Shown piece by piece: positions 14,014 to 22,701 of a DNA stretch of 36,472 nucleotides. The stretch covers positions 1 to 36,472 of the forward strand of contig JAQTYA010000023.1 of NCBI GenBank assembly GCA_028688525.1. The letters run 5' to 3'. The position numbers and the translations under genes were made by a program. Under the pieces are notes generated by a model. That model saw only the letters and a list, made by a program, of their open reading frames with translations. It did not search any database and was not told the DNA's origin. Position 1 is the first letter of the stretch. Each line of letters begins with the position of its first letter. This DNA is from Methylococcus sp. GTDB lineage: Bacteria; Pseudomonadota; Gammaproteobacteria; Methylococcales; Methylococcaceae.

Positions 14014-15506
14014 AGAAAAACGTCATCGCCAACTACCTGGGCCAGGGCTGGACTTCTCTAATGAATCTAGTCTTCATCCCACTCTATATTCAATATCTAG
14101 GGGTGGAAGCTTATGGTCTGATTGGTGTTTTTGTTTTGTTGCAGACATGGTTGCAATTACTCGACATGGGTATGACGCCGACTGTGAGTCGGGAAATGGC
14201 GCGCTATAAAGGGGGGGTGCATAGCTCGCAATCAATTCGAGACTTGCTGAGAACCGTAGAAACTATGGCCTTACTAGTGGCGGGACTCATTGCATCTAGT
14301 ATATTGATATCTTCCGAGTGGCTGGCTAAGAACTGGTTGCATGTGGAAGCCATGCCATTGTCATTAGTCGTTGAGGCATTCTCGATAATGGGTGTAGTGA
14401 CTGGTTTTCGTTTTGTTGAAAATATTTATCGGAGCAGTCTGGTCGGATTGCAAAGACAGACTCAGCTGAATATGTTGACGAGTCTTATGGCAACTTTAAG
14501 AGGCGGGGGGGCTGTAAGCATCCTGGCATGGATCAGTCCTACGTTATACGCTTTTTTTTTATGGCAAGGGTTAATTTCCCTCCTTACCATAGTATCACTG
14601 GCGCTTATCACCTATCACGCGCTGCCAAGCGCGTCAAGGAGAGGCCGGTTTTCATTGGACGCGTTAATGAGTATCTGGCGTTATGCGGGAGGCATTTTGG
14701 GAATTACCGTTTTGAGCCTGCTGCTTATGCAGGTTGACAAATTGATTCTATCAAGGTTACTGACGTTAAAGGAATTTGGGTATTATTCGCTGGCAGTGGT
14801 GGTCGCGGGCGGAATTAATATTTTAGGGGGGCCAATCATACAGGCCTGGTCCCCTCGGCTTTGCGAAGTTGTTGCGTGTGGTGACCAGTATGCTCTCAGC
14901 GCAACTTACCATAAAGGCGCGCAGGCAGTTACCGTAGTTGTGGGAAGTACAGCAATAATTATTATTGCCTGTGCGGAAACTATATTGCGACTATGGACAG
15001 GCGACGTGGATATTGCCACTAAGGTAGCTCCCATAGTACAGATATTGGCCTTGGGTAATATGCTTAATGCCATGATGTGGATACCTTACCAGACACAACT
15101 GGCTTATGGCTGGACAGAACTTACCATTAAAGTCAATACAGTCTCTGTCGCTTTGCTTGTGCCTGCTGTTCTGTGGATAGCCCCTGTTTATGGTCCGGTT
15201 GGCGCTGCCTGGATCTGGGTAATATTGAATGCTGGATATTTTTTGATAGGTGTCCATTTTATGTATCGCAAGATTGTGACAACCGAGAAACTTCGTTGGT
15301 ACTTCTGCGACGTAATATTTCCACTGATCGCAGGCTCATGGGTGGTCATAATTGCACGAAAAATTCCTTTTGGCTTCGAAAGCAGTATTTGTCAGGTAGT
15401 AGAAATACTGGCCTTGCTGGCTTTGTCTCTATTGATGATTACATGCGCTGCGATTTTATTTAATGGTCGGCGCGAAAAGAAGAGACTTTGTCTCAAACTG
15501 AATTAG
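14004..15506 (+). CDS. wzx: Wzx-type lipid-linked oligosaccharide flippase
   Basis: 500 residues, polytopic throughout with about 12-14 hydrophobic helices. It starts MSLKKNVIANYLGQGWTSLM and contains IPLYIQYLGVEAYGLIGVF, the usual MOP-superfamily opening. This family moves undecaprenyl-linked repeat units across the inner membrane before Wzy polymerisation. The gene is visibly more AT-rich than the CDP-sugar cassette, as is common for wzx. It holds a T9 run (14552-14560) and two G7 runs (14211-14217, 14505-14511). The start overlaps the end of the HEPN gene. Confidence 0.88.
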   Translation: MSLKKNVIANYLGQGWTSLMNLVFIPLYIQYLGVEAYGLIGVFVLLQTWLQLLDMGMTPTVSREMARYKGGVHSSQSIRDLLRTVETMALLVAGLIASSILISSEWLAKNWLHVEAMPLSLVVEAFSIMGVVTGFRFVENIYRSSLVGLQRQTQLNMLTSLMATLRGGGAVSILAWISPTLYAFFLWQGLISLLTIVSLALITYHALPSASRRGRFSLDALMSIWRYAGGILGITVLSLLLMQVDKLILSRLLTLKEFGYYSLAVVVAGGINILGGPIIQAWSPRLCEVVACGDQYALSATYHKGAQAVTVVVGSTAIIIIACAETILRLWTGDVDIATKVAPIVQILALGNMLNAMMWIPYQTQLAYGWTELTIKVNTVSVALLVPAVLWIAPVYGPVGAAWIWVILNAGYFLIGVHFMYRKIVTTEKLRWYFCDVIFPLIAGSWVVIIARKIPFGFESSICQVVEILALLALSLLMITCAAILFNGRREKKRLCLKLN

Positions 15507-15541
15507 CCAAAAGCTCAATAATGAGCGGAAGTTGACCTGTT

Positions 15542-16525
15542 ATGCCATTCGCAAGCACAGAATTTAAAGAGTCCTCTAATGATCGTGCCGTCATGCCGCT
15601 CGTGACGATTGGTATTCCCACCTTTAATAGGAGGGGAACGCTTATCAGGGCATTGGAAAGCGCATTGGCTCAAGATTATAAAAATGTTGAAATAATTATT
15701 AGCGATAATTGCTCAACGGATGGTACGAAAGATGCCTGTGAACAATGGCAGAAAAAGCATGCCCGCATAAAATATCATCGGAATGAAGTCAACCTGGGTC
15801 CCAATGAAAATTTCAAGAAGTGCCTGGAGATGTCTAACGGCGATTTCTTCATGTGGCTTGCAGATGATGATTTTATTGATAATAATTACATTTCGGAATG
15901 TTTGGGATTGTTGCTTCGCAATAATGACGTTGTTGTTGCTGGTGGAGTTGCGAAGTTTATCGCCGATGGCTCTGTTATCGGAAAGGGGAGGCGATTTAAT
16001 ATCCTAAGCAGCTCCTCCGTGTTTAGGGTTATATTTTATCTTTGGGGGGTTTATGACAACACGATATTCTATGGATTGTATAGAAAGTCGGTAACAGATA
16101 AGAACTTAATGCGTAACTGTTTGGGAGCTGATTGGTTTTACCTTGCTGGTATTTCAGTAAACGGGAAGTTCATGACATCTGGAAACACGCATATATATCG
16201 GTCAATTGGGGGGGCTTCGGCGTCTAACTGTGCCATGGTCAGAACTCAAAACCTGCATGTGGCGAATCTATGGTTTCCGGGTACAATGATCGGAATTACC
16301 GCGTTAAGTGAGGTTTTGGTTAGTAACCATAATTACAGGAATATATTTTTTATCAAAAGGGTCGCTTTGGCGATAATTCTTTTTTTGATGTTCTTGCTGA
16401 GAACCGGGTTTTATGGTGGTGCATTAAGGCTAAGATATAAATTGATGACCACAGTACTCGGAGCGGAAAGATATGAGAGGATGAAGAGACGATTCAAAAA
16501 ACATGTTTACTCTAAAATCAGCTGA
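15542..16525 (+). CDS. Family 2 glycosyltransferase
   Basis: 327 residues with a GT-A fold. PLVTIGIPTFNRRGTLIRAL, EIIISDNCSTDGTKD and FFMWLADDDFIDNNYI (the metal-binding DxD) are all in the first 125 residues. A hydrophobic segment near the C-terminus (AIILFLMFLLRTGFY) suggests membrane association. It should transfer one sugar to the growing repeat unit on the cytoplasmic face. It is AT-rich and follows wzx by 35 bp. A G7 tract lies at 16208-16214. Confidence 0.88.
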   Translation: MPFASTEFKESSNDRAVMPLVTIGIPTFNRRGTLIRALESALAQDYKNVEIIISDNCSTDGTKDACEQWQKKHARIKYHRNEVNLGPNENFKKCLEMSNGDFFMWLADDDFIDNNYISECLGLLLRNNDVVVAGGVAKFIADGSVIGKGRRFNILSSSSVFRVIFYLWGVYDNTIFYGLYRKSVTDKNLMRNCLGADWFYLAGISVNGKFMTSGNTHIYRSIGGASASNCAMVRTQNLHVANLWFPGTMIGITALSEVLVSNHNYRNIFFIKRVALAIILFLMFLLRTGFYGGALRLRYKLMTTVLGAERYERMKRRFKKHVYSKIS

Positions 16526-16528
16526 GTG

Positions 16529-16557
16529 GGGCGCTTTATGGGACCCATCCAGCGCCC
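16529..16557 (+). other. Strong nested hairpin between GT2 and methyltransferase genes
   Basis: GGGCGCT (16529-16535) pairs with AGCGCCC (16551-16557), and the inner ATGGG (16538-16542) with CCCAT (16544-16548). There is no following T-run, so it is not a canonical intrinsic terminator. It may attenuate, stabilise mRNA, or be the remnant of a palindromic repeat. Confidence 0.55.
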
Positions 16558-16584
16558 TTAGCATCCTAAAAATGGATCGTTCAG

Positions 16585-17319
16585 ATGATCAAGAATATCG
16601 TTAGGCGGCTGATTCCGCGGTCCGCAATGGTACATGTGAAGAGGTTCAAAATAGCTCGACTCCGTCGAGAGTACGGGGCCCTTTCTATCCAGGATGCGTT
16701 CTCCAAAATCTATGAAGATAATCGTTGGGGCGGGGCTAGGGGGGAATTCGTTTCGGGTTCTGGTTCCATTGGAAAGCCGGCCGATATATATGTTAAGTTT
16801 GTTTGTCAATTCATTCGAGACAATAATGTAAACTCGGTGGTAGACCTTGGATGTGGTGATTTTCGAATTGGCAAGGAAATTGCCCGCGAGACTTCTAGGT
16901 ACATCGGCATCGATGTGGTTCGCGAATTGGTTAAATATAACGAAGCGAGATATTCCTCTGAAAAGATTGCCTTCAAGTGTTTGGATATTACTGCCGACGA
17001 CCTTCCGCCAGGAGACCTTTGCCTTCTTAGGCAGGTGCTCCAGCATTTATCGAACACCGAGATCTCACTGGTTCTTAACAAGCTATACCATTATCGCTAT
17101 GTGATAATAACTGAACATTTTCCCGCTTTAGACGATAAATTTATCGCTAACAAGGATAAGGCACATGGGCCCGATACTCGGCTGGTGGACAAATCGGCGG
17201 TGGTACTCACAGTGCCGCCGTTTGGAATCCAAAATATCCGTGAAGTGCTGGCTGTTTACAACGATGAATGTCAGTCAAGCGACAGCATTAGGTCGTTCCT
17301 GTGGACACCAAGTGGCTAG
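16585..17319 (+). CDS. Class I SAM-dependent methyltransferase
   Basis: 244 residues. Motif I is SVVDLGCGDFRIGKEIA (about residues 88-104), with the acidic end of strand two at YIGIDVV. LCLLRQVLQHLSNTEI corresponds to motif IV, and YVIITEHFP follows. The N-terminal 70 residues (AFSKIYEDNRWGG) resemble methyltransferases of polysaccharide clusters in which WxGxxSxSGxG precedes the SAM domain; here GEFVSGSGS is seen. The acceptor is unknown. The gene lies in the AT-rich wzx block. Confidence 0.8.
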   Translation: MIKNIVRRLIPRSAMVHVKRFKIARLRREYGALSIQDAFSKIYEDNRWGGARGEFVSGSGSIGKPADIYVKFVCQFIRDNNVNSVVDLGCGDFRIGKEIARETSRYIGIDVVRELVKYNEARYSSEKIAFKCLDITADDLPPGDLCLLRQVLQHLSNTEISLVLNKLYHYRYVIITEHFPALDDKFIANKDKAHGPDTRLVDKSAVVLTVPPFGIQNIREVLAVYNDECQSSDSIRSFLWTPSG

Positions 17320-17620
17320 CTGAAGATGAGGCGAGCAGTGGTGCGAGGGTATTTTGCGCGGAGCTTTTGTGGACATTCGGGCTGGGGAAAGCAATTAGAA
17401 GACATTAGGACACGGATGAGATTAGTGCTTTCGCGAGGACATCGACAAATAGACGATTATTGGCTGCCCGGCGAGACCGGGAGGCACGCGATCGCCAGTG
17501 CGGGCCAGTGCCGCAGGCGCGCCGAACATACCTACAGGCACCGGCTGGAATTATTGCGGGCCACGCTCGGCGGCCCGGCGCAGGGCTATCCGGCACCCAC
17601 TATCCACAATAAGGTGGATC
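17320..17620 (+). other. 301-bp stretch with no convincing gene
   Basis: A 103-codon frame starts at 17326 but runs into the polymerase gene, has unusual Arg/His-rich composition and no recognisable family. Reverse-strand frames are no better. Base composition becomes GC-rich around 17460, so a cassette junction may lie here. AAGGTGG (17611-17617) at the end is the ribosome binding site of the next gene. Confidence 0.4.
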
Positions 17621-19162
17621 ATGGCGCTTCGGCATAACCCGGCCATCGTGCCTCAGGCCGTGCTGTTTGGCATCGGCGGTCTCCTGGTGGCCCTGATGCA
17701 GGCGCTCGATGGGCTCGGCACCCGCCAGAGTTACGCGGTGTTGACCCTGCTCTTGCTGTATTTCTTGTGGTTGCAGGTGATGAGTATTCGCCGCCTGCAC
17801 CCCCAGCTTTGGCTGCTGAACCCCGTGTTCCAGTGCACTTTCCAAACCTTTACCATGGGCTATGGGATTACGAATGTGCTTTTTTTCCTACCACCCGAGA
17901 CCATTGCGTTCGCCGGGCTGGTCCCTGATGTCTTTCCAGCGATGGTGGCGCATCAATACCTGGCCTTGTTAGGTGCCATAATGCTGTATCTCGGCTACTG
18001 GTCGCCACTCGCCTCGCGCTTGACTTCCCCGCGGTCCGTCGCGAGGTTTCAGCAGGCCTATTTGCCCCGCCTAGACTTGCTCCGAGCATGGACCATCCCC
18101 ATGCTGATGGGAATCGCTGGGGCTGCCCGGCTATTCGCCATTCGCTTGGCGCTTTATGGGTATGGCGGTAACTACGGCGCTGAGCATTTGGCTGAAACCG
18201 GTGCCGGCGCCTTCATGCAATACCTGGCTTTGGCGGGCGGTTTGGGTAAACTGGCGCTGCTGCTGGCGGGACTGGGATATTTCTCCCCGGGGGGGGGGGC
18301 CAGGGATCTGTTATGGTTCTGGGGCGCGATGGTAAGTGAGCTGTTTTTTGGGCTATTGAGCGGCTTCAAGACGAGTGTAGTCATGCCGTTCGTCATTGTT
18401 GGGGTCTGCCAGTATCTGCGCCAGGGTAGGATTCCGATAAATTGGATTCTCACGGCTTGTCTGGCTCTCATCGTCGCTTATGCGGTTATCCAACCCTTCC
18501 GGTTCGCGCACAAGGAGCGTGGCGGCTCTCTGACTTCGGTGAGCGACATTATATCCTTGATGCAGCAGAGCGCAATGGGCGACAGTTCTGCCGTACCTCA
18601 GCACGATGGGCCCGATTCCACCTTGGTTTCTGTCGCCGCCCGCGCAAATCTGTCCTATATCGGAGCATTTGGCCTGGAATATGCCGATACTCATAGGACC
18701 CTGCCTAGCGGCAGCCCTGAGTTTCTCGAAGACATTTTTCTGGCGCCCATCCATGCCCTAGTACCGCGCTTCATCTGGGATAGTAAGCCACTAGGTACTT
18801 TCGGGCTCTGGTACAACCAGGTGGTCATGGGTATGGGCCATTTTTCGTCCACCGCTATGGGGACGCTCGCCTATCTATACTTCGCCGGAGGCTATCCAGC
18901 TGTTGTGATCGCATACTACTTCTTTGGCATGCTGCAGCGAGTGCTGTGGTTTCGCCTGACCCCCTGGCAAAGTATGCCCGGCGCCGTTGTCATGTTAGGC
19001 CTTCTGGCACTGATTGCCTCGCCTGAAAATTCCGTCGACGGCATCATTATTGGCCTGCTCCGGCAAGGGTTTCTCCTTACCCTGCTTACGCATCTGCTGT
19101 TTCAGCGCCGCAGGCGGCAGCCGGCGCGAAGCTCCGCCTATACTCCCGCCAAGTCTGAATGA
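17621..19162 (+). CDS. wzy: Putative O-antigen polymerase (Wzy-like), polytopic membrane protein
   Basis: 513 residues from ATG 17621, chosen because AAGGTGG (17611-17617) precedes it and the upstream extension is unlike a membrane protein. About 10-12 hydrophobic segments are seen, with a large loop around residues 290-400 (FRFAHKERGG, then ARANLSYIGAF and HALVPRFIWDSKP). The large loop, and RFIWDSKP ahead of a YNQVVMG segment, resemble polysaccharide polymerases of the Wzy/O-antigen ligase type. Sequence similarity in this class is low, so the call rests on topology and its place beside wzx. An 11-G run (18289-18299) lies within the frame. The stop overlaps the VioA-like gene by ATGA. Confidence 0.72.
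   Translation: MALRHNPAIVPQAVLFGIGGLLVALMQALDGLGTRQSYAVLTLLLLYFLWLQVMSIRRLHPQLWLLNPVFQCTFQTFTMGYGITNVLFFLPPETIAFAGLVPDVFPAMVAHQYLALLGAIMLYLGYWSPLASRLTSPRSVARFQQAYLPRLDLLRAWTIPMLMGIAGAARLFAIRLALYGYGGNYGAEHLAETGAGAFMQYLALAGGLGKLALLLAGLGYFSPGGGARDLLWFWGAMVSELFFGLLSGFKTSVVMPFVIVGVCQYLRQGRIPINWILTACLALIVAYAVIQPFRFAHKERGGSLTSVSDIISLMQQSAMGDSSAVPQHDGPDSTLVSVAARANLSYIGAFGLEYADTHRTLPSGSPEFLEDIFLAPIHALVPRFIWDSKPLGTFGLWYNQVVMGMGHFSSTAMGTLAYLYFAGGYPAVVIAYYFFGMLQRVLWFRLTPWQSMPGAVVMLGLLALIASPENSVDGIIIGLLRQGFLLTLLTHLLFQRRRRQPARSSAYTPAKSE
18289..18299 (+). repeat. Poly-G tract (G11) in the polymerase gene
   Basis: Eleven consecutive G follow CCCC. They encode the end of Pro, three Gly and the start of Ala (SPGGGA, about residues 222-227). 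One-base slippage would frameshift the polymerase. Tracts of this length are classic phase-variation switches in surface-polysaccharide genes. Confidence 0.9.
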
Positions 19163-20280
19163 TGCCCATGTCCAACCCACCGATCTACGTCACGCAGCCC
19201 TATCTGCCCCCGCTGGAGGATTTCATTCCCTATCTGGCGCAAATCTGGGACCGTAAAATCCTGACCAATGGCGGTCCCTTGCACCAGCAACTCGAGACCG
19301 CGCTTTGCGAATACCTCGGGGTCGACCATATCGCCCTGTTCGCCAATGGCACGCTGGCTCTGGTGACCGCCCTGCAAGCCTTGCGTATTACGGGCGAAGT
19401 GATCACGACACCGTATTCCTTCGTAGCCACCGCCCATTCCCTATTATGGAACGGCATCAAACCCGTTTTCGTCGATATCGACCGGGAGACGCTCAACCTC
19501 GATCCGCAGAAGATCGAAGCGGCTATTACGCCTCAGACCACCGCCATCCTGCCGGTCCATGTTTATGGCAACCCCTGCGACGTCGAAGCCATCCTGGGGA
19601 TTGCCGATATTTACAATCTTAGGGTCATTTACGATGCCGCGCATGCCTTTGGCGTCCAGTGCCATTGTGGCAGTGTCATGCGGCACGGCGATCTGTCCGT
19701 GCTCAGCTTCCATGCCACCAAGGTCTTCAACACCTTCGAGGGCGGAGCCATCGTCTGCCCGGATGCAAAGACCAAACAGCGTATCGATTACCTGAAGAAT
19801 TTCGGATTTGCCGATGAAGTAACGGTCGTGGCACCCGGCATCAACGGCAAAATGAGCGAAATCAACGCGGCATTCGGTTTGTTGCAACTCCAGCACATCG
19901 ATCAGGCCCTGGCGCGGCGCCGGGACATCGATCAAATCTACCGGGCCGAACTTGAGGGCGTACCGGGTATCCGATGCGTCGGTTCCATTGGTCAGCACAT
20001 AGCCAACCACGCTTACTTTCCGATCCTGGTGGGGCCGGATTATCCCCTAAGCAGGGATGCGCTATACCAACGGCTCAAGGATCATAATATTTATACGAGA
20101 CGCTATTTCTATCCGTTGATATCGGATTTTCCGATGTACCGCGGACTGCCATCGGCGGCGCGATCGAATTTGCCCGTAGCAGTTGATATTTCCGAGCGGG
20201 TCATTTGTCTGCCGATCTATCCGGCTTTGACTGACGATGATATCTACCGCGTGATTTCCGTGATCAATAGGGCAAATTGA
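19159..20280 (+). CDS. vioA: VioA-like dTDP-4-keto-6-deoxyglucose 4-aminotransferase
   Basis: 373 residues, DegT family. ILTNGGPLHQQLETALCEYL, LFANGTLALVTALQALRI and EVITTPYSFVATAHSLLWNG read very like VioA, which makes dTDP-4-amino-4,6-dideoxyglucose (viosamine) in E. coli O7. FHATKVFNTFEGGAIVCPDA holds the PLP Lys. YDAAHAFGV carries the Asp that binds the pyridine nitrogen. It starts at ATG 19159 in an ATGA overlap with the polymerase. The acyltransferase directly downstream is the expected next enzyme. The dTDP-sugar donors (RmlA/RmlB) are not in this window and must be supplied from elsewhere. Confidence 0.88.
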   Translation: MMPMSNPPIYVTQPYLPPLEDFIPYLAQIWDRKILTNGGPLHQQLETALCEYLGVDHIALFANGTLALVTALQALRITGEVITTPYSFVATAHSLLWNGIKPVFVDIDRETLNLDPQKIEAAITPQTTAILPVHVYGNPCDVEAILGIADIYNLRVIYDAAHAFGVQCHCGSVMRHGDLSVLSFHATKVFNTFEGGAIVCPDAKTKQRIDYLKNFGFADEVTVVAPGINGKMSEINAAFGLLQLQHIDQALARRRDIDQIYRAELEGVPGIRCVGSIGQHIANHAYFPILVGPDYPLSRDALYQRLKDHNIYTRRYFYPLISDFPMYRGLPSAARSNLPVAVDISERVICLPIYPALTDDDIYRVISVINRAN

Positions 20281-20867
20281 TGGCTTTTCTAGCTCGTGAG
20301 ACGCTTGAGGAAATAGGATTTTCAGAATTAGGGGAAGACGTCCTCATTTCCGATAAGGCATCCATCTATAATCCCCGTGGTATCGCCATCGGCAACCATG
20401 TCAGGATTGATGATTTTTGTGTGCTCGCCGCGGGTATCGGTGGTATAAAAATCGGTAGCTTTGTGCATATCGCAGTTGGCTCAACATTGATAGGCGCCTG
20501 CCGAATTACCCTGTCCGACTTCAGCGGATTATCATCTCGTGTTTCGATTTACTCCAGTAGCGACGACTACTCGGGAAAAACCCTCACGAATCCGACCGTG
20601 CCCGATCGCTACAAAGCCGTGGCACATGAAGATGTGTTCCTTGGCAGGCATGTCATCGTAGGCAGCGGCAGCGTCATTTTGCCTGGTGTGATTCTCGAAG
20701 AAGGTGTGGCGATAGGCGCCCTAAGCCTGGTCAACAAGCATTGCGAAGCCTTTGGAATTTACGCGGGTAATCCGGTAAAGCGGATCAAGGCGCGTAGCCG
20801 TCTATTGTTGGACTTGGAGCAGGAGTTCATTAACGATCAGATGAAAAACAAGAGTGAATCTATTTGA
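20280..20867 (+). CDS. Left-handed beta-helix acyltransferase (sugar N- or O-acetyltransferase)
   Basis: 195 residues from ATG 20280, which shares its A with the upstream TGA stop. Hexapeptide-type repeats run through the middle (AIGNHVRIDDFCVLAA, GSFVHIAVGSTLIGAC, GRHVIVGSGSVILPGV) and it ends with IYAGNPVKRIKAR, the usual close of such enzymes. H (HIAVGS) is a candidate catalytic residue. Position after VioA suggests N-acetylation of the 4-amino sugar, as VioB does, though this is not a close VioB match that I can confirm by eye. Acetyl-CoA is the expected donor. Confidence 0.82.
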   Translation: MAFLARETLEEIGFSELGEDVLISDKASIYNPRGIAIGNHVRIDDFCVLAAGIGGIKIGSFVHIAVGSTLIGACRITLSDFSGLSSRVSIYSSSDDYSGKTLTNPTVPDRYKAVAHEDVFLGRHVIVGSGSVILPGVILEEGVAIGALSLVNKHCEAFGIYAGNPVKRIKARSRLLLDLEQEFINDQMKNKSESI

Positions 20868-20952
20868 TCGCCAATTTGGGCGGGGGTAAGGGCTTCTTGG
20901 AAATTCGACGAAGATGTTGTTGACGAGCAGTAAACCTTAATGGGAGGGAAGC

Positions 20953-21654
20953 GTGGGCGTCAGAATTAATGTGGGTTGCGGTATGACTGTTACGGTTGGC
21001 TGGGTCAATCTCGATAATTCTCTTAGTTTAACTCTCAGTAAGCTGCCATCGTGGGTGGCCAGGCTTATGCACAGGATTGGGTTGCTTGATAGCGCTCAAT
21101 ACCGCTATGTCAACTTTGCTAGAGCTCATGGCATTATTCAAGTAAATGCGGCAAAACGACTTCCATTTCAGAATGGTGAGGTTGAAATTATTTATTCCTC
21201 GCATATGCTTGAGCATCTTGATCGAAAAGGGGCTAGGAATTTTTTGGATGAGGCTTTGCGGGTGTTAATGCCAGGTGGCATGATAAGAGTGTCTGTCCCG
21301 GATTTGAAACTCCTCGCAGAAAACTATGTCAAGCATCAGGATGCTGATCGTTTCATTGAATCCATGGGCACGTGTATAGATAATCAAAGATCGCTACAGG
21401 AGAAAGTGAAATATATTCTTATGGGTTCTCGTCATCATAGCTGGATGTATGATGGAAAATCGTTGTGCAGGTTGCTACTGAATAGTGGCTTCGAGGGTGC
21501 CAAAATTCTGCCGCCCGGTAAAACAATGATACCGGATTCAGGTGCGTTAGACTTGGTGGAAAGAGCCGATGCAAGTGTATATGTTGAGGCTAAGAAGCCA
21601 GAAGAAAGTGATTTAGTTCAACCGCATGGGCATAAGTGTTTGAGTGCTGGCTGA
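20953..21654 (+). CDS. SAM-dependent methyltransferase, paralogue of 31337-31984
   Basis: 233 residues from GTG 20953 after GGGAGGGAA. RINVGCGMTVTVGWVNLDNS is a short motif I, and IIYSSHMLEHLDRKGARNF, VLMPGGMIRVSVPDL and HHSWMYD are blocks of predicted SAM-dependent methyltransferases often found in polysaccharide loci. The gene at 31337 shares these blocks in the same order (NIGCGM, SSHMLEHLDR, HHHWMYD). The C-terminal 20 residues are extra. AT-rich composition differs from the flanking genes. The 85 bp upstream holds no gene. Confidence 0.8.
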   Translation: MGVRINVGCGMTVTVGWVNLDNSLSLTLSKLPSWVARLMHRIGLLDSAQYRYVNFARAHGIIQVNAAKRLPFQNGEVEIIYSSHMLEHLDRKGARNFLDEALRVLMPGGMIRVSVPDLKLLAENYVKHQDADRFIESMGTCIDNQRSLQEKVKYILMGSRHHSWMYDGKSLCRLLLNSGFEGAKILPPGKTMIPDSGALDLVERADASVYVEAKKPEESDLVQPHGHKCLSAG

Positions 21655-21684
21655 TTTTAGGTGATTCGTTTGAGTTGACAACCG

Positions 21685-22701
21685 ATGAAGATAGTATTCG
21701 TCTATCGCCAGCCACGGGCGGGCGGCTTTAGCATAGAAAATCTGTTTAAAACAATAGCCGGTGTACTTCGAGCCCAGGGTGAAACGATAGTTGAATATGC
21801 GATTGGGCCACGATCACGACTATTTATTGATCTGATGATGCTGAGGCGCATGCAGGCAGATATTTACCACGTCACCGGCGATGTGAATTATCTGGTGCTA
21901 GGGTTGCCGAAATGGAAAACACTTCTAACCGTACATGATATTGGTAACTACCTTTATGGTTTACAAGGGTGGAAACGGTGGTTATACAAATGGCTATGGT
22001 TGCTTCTTCCCATGCGCATGGCGCGGCGGGTCACGGCGGTGTCCGCCGCCACCCGCGATCATATCGTCGAGCATCTTGGTTATCCCGTCGAACGAGTGAC
22101 TGTCGTTGATAATTGCCACCATCCCATCTATCGGCCCACACCGAAGACCTTTAATTCGACTTGTCCACGTATCCTGCAAGTCGGTACGAGACCATACAAA
22201 AACGTACCGAGATTGATCCGTGCCCTGCGAGGCATTCCTTGTAGTTTGGTTTTGATCGGCGAGCTGGATTCGGAGATTATTGCTGCGCAGCACGAAACGG
22301 GTGTAGTTATCGAACATCATGTCGGCATCAGCCAGCAAGAATTATTTGAGCAATATGCCGCGGCGGATCTGGTGGCATTCGTGTCGATTGGCGAAGGGTT
22401 TGGGCTGCCTATAATCGAGGCCCAAGCGATGGCCCGCCCTCTGATTACGGCAAATATCCCTCCAATGTCCGTTGCCGCAGGTAAAGGAGCCTGCTTAGCT
22501 GATCCGCTCGATATTCTCTCTATTCGGGCCGGTATCCTGCGGTTGATTCAGGATGCCGATTATCGGAGCGGTGTAATAATGAGTGGACTTAGCAACGTGG
22601 CTGCGTATTCACCTAGATTTGTGGCGAGCAGATATCTTGATGTGTATAAGGCAATGTCCGAAAGTGAACGAACATCGCAAGACGTCCGAAATGCAAACTA
22701 G
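21685..22701 (+). CDS. Family 4 glycosyltransferase
   Basis: 338 residues, GT-B fold. TVHDIGNYLYG and VTAVSAATRDHIVEHLGYP are in the N-terminal domain. The C-terminal domain has ILQVGTRPYKNVPRLIRAL and the catalytic-region EGFGLPIIE (E-x7-E) within a conserved SIGEGFGLPIIEAQAMARP. It should add a sugar with retention of configuration. Its 3' end overlaps the next glycosyltransferase by 11 bp. Confidence 0.88.
   Translation: MKIVFVYRQPRAGGFSIENLFKTIAGVLRAQGETIVEYAIGPRSRLFIDLMMLRRMQADIYHVTGDVNYLVLGLPKWKTLLTVHDIGNYLYGLQGWKRWLYKWLWLLLPMRMARRVTAVSAATRDHIVEHLGYPVERVTVVDNCHHPIYRPTPKTFNSTCPRILQVGTRPYKNVPRLIRALRGIPCSLVLIGELDSEIIAAQHETGVVIEHHVGISQQELFEQYAAADLVAFVSIGEGFGLPIIEAQAMARPLITANIPPMSVAAGKGACLADPLDILSIRAGILRLIQDADYRSGVIMSGLSNVAAYSPRFVASRYLDVYKAMSESERTSQDVRNAN

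Noticed and set aside
14552-14560. T9 run as an intrinsic terminator
   Set aside because: It lies inside the wzx frame, encodes Phe residues of a membrane helix, and no GC hairpin precedes it.
16596-16606. GTTAGGC as an integron attC core
   Set aside because: It is inside a coding region start, has no partner core site or imperfect palindrome, and no integrase is near.
17326-17637. 103-codon frame before the polymerase gene
   Set aside because: Arg/His-rich, no family, overlaps the polymerase start and its ribosome binding site.
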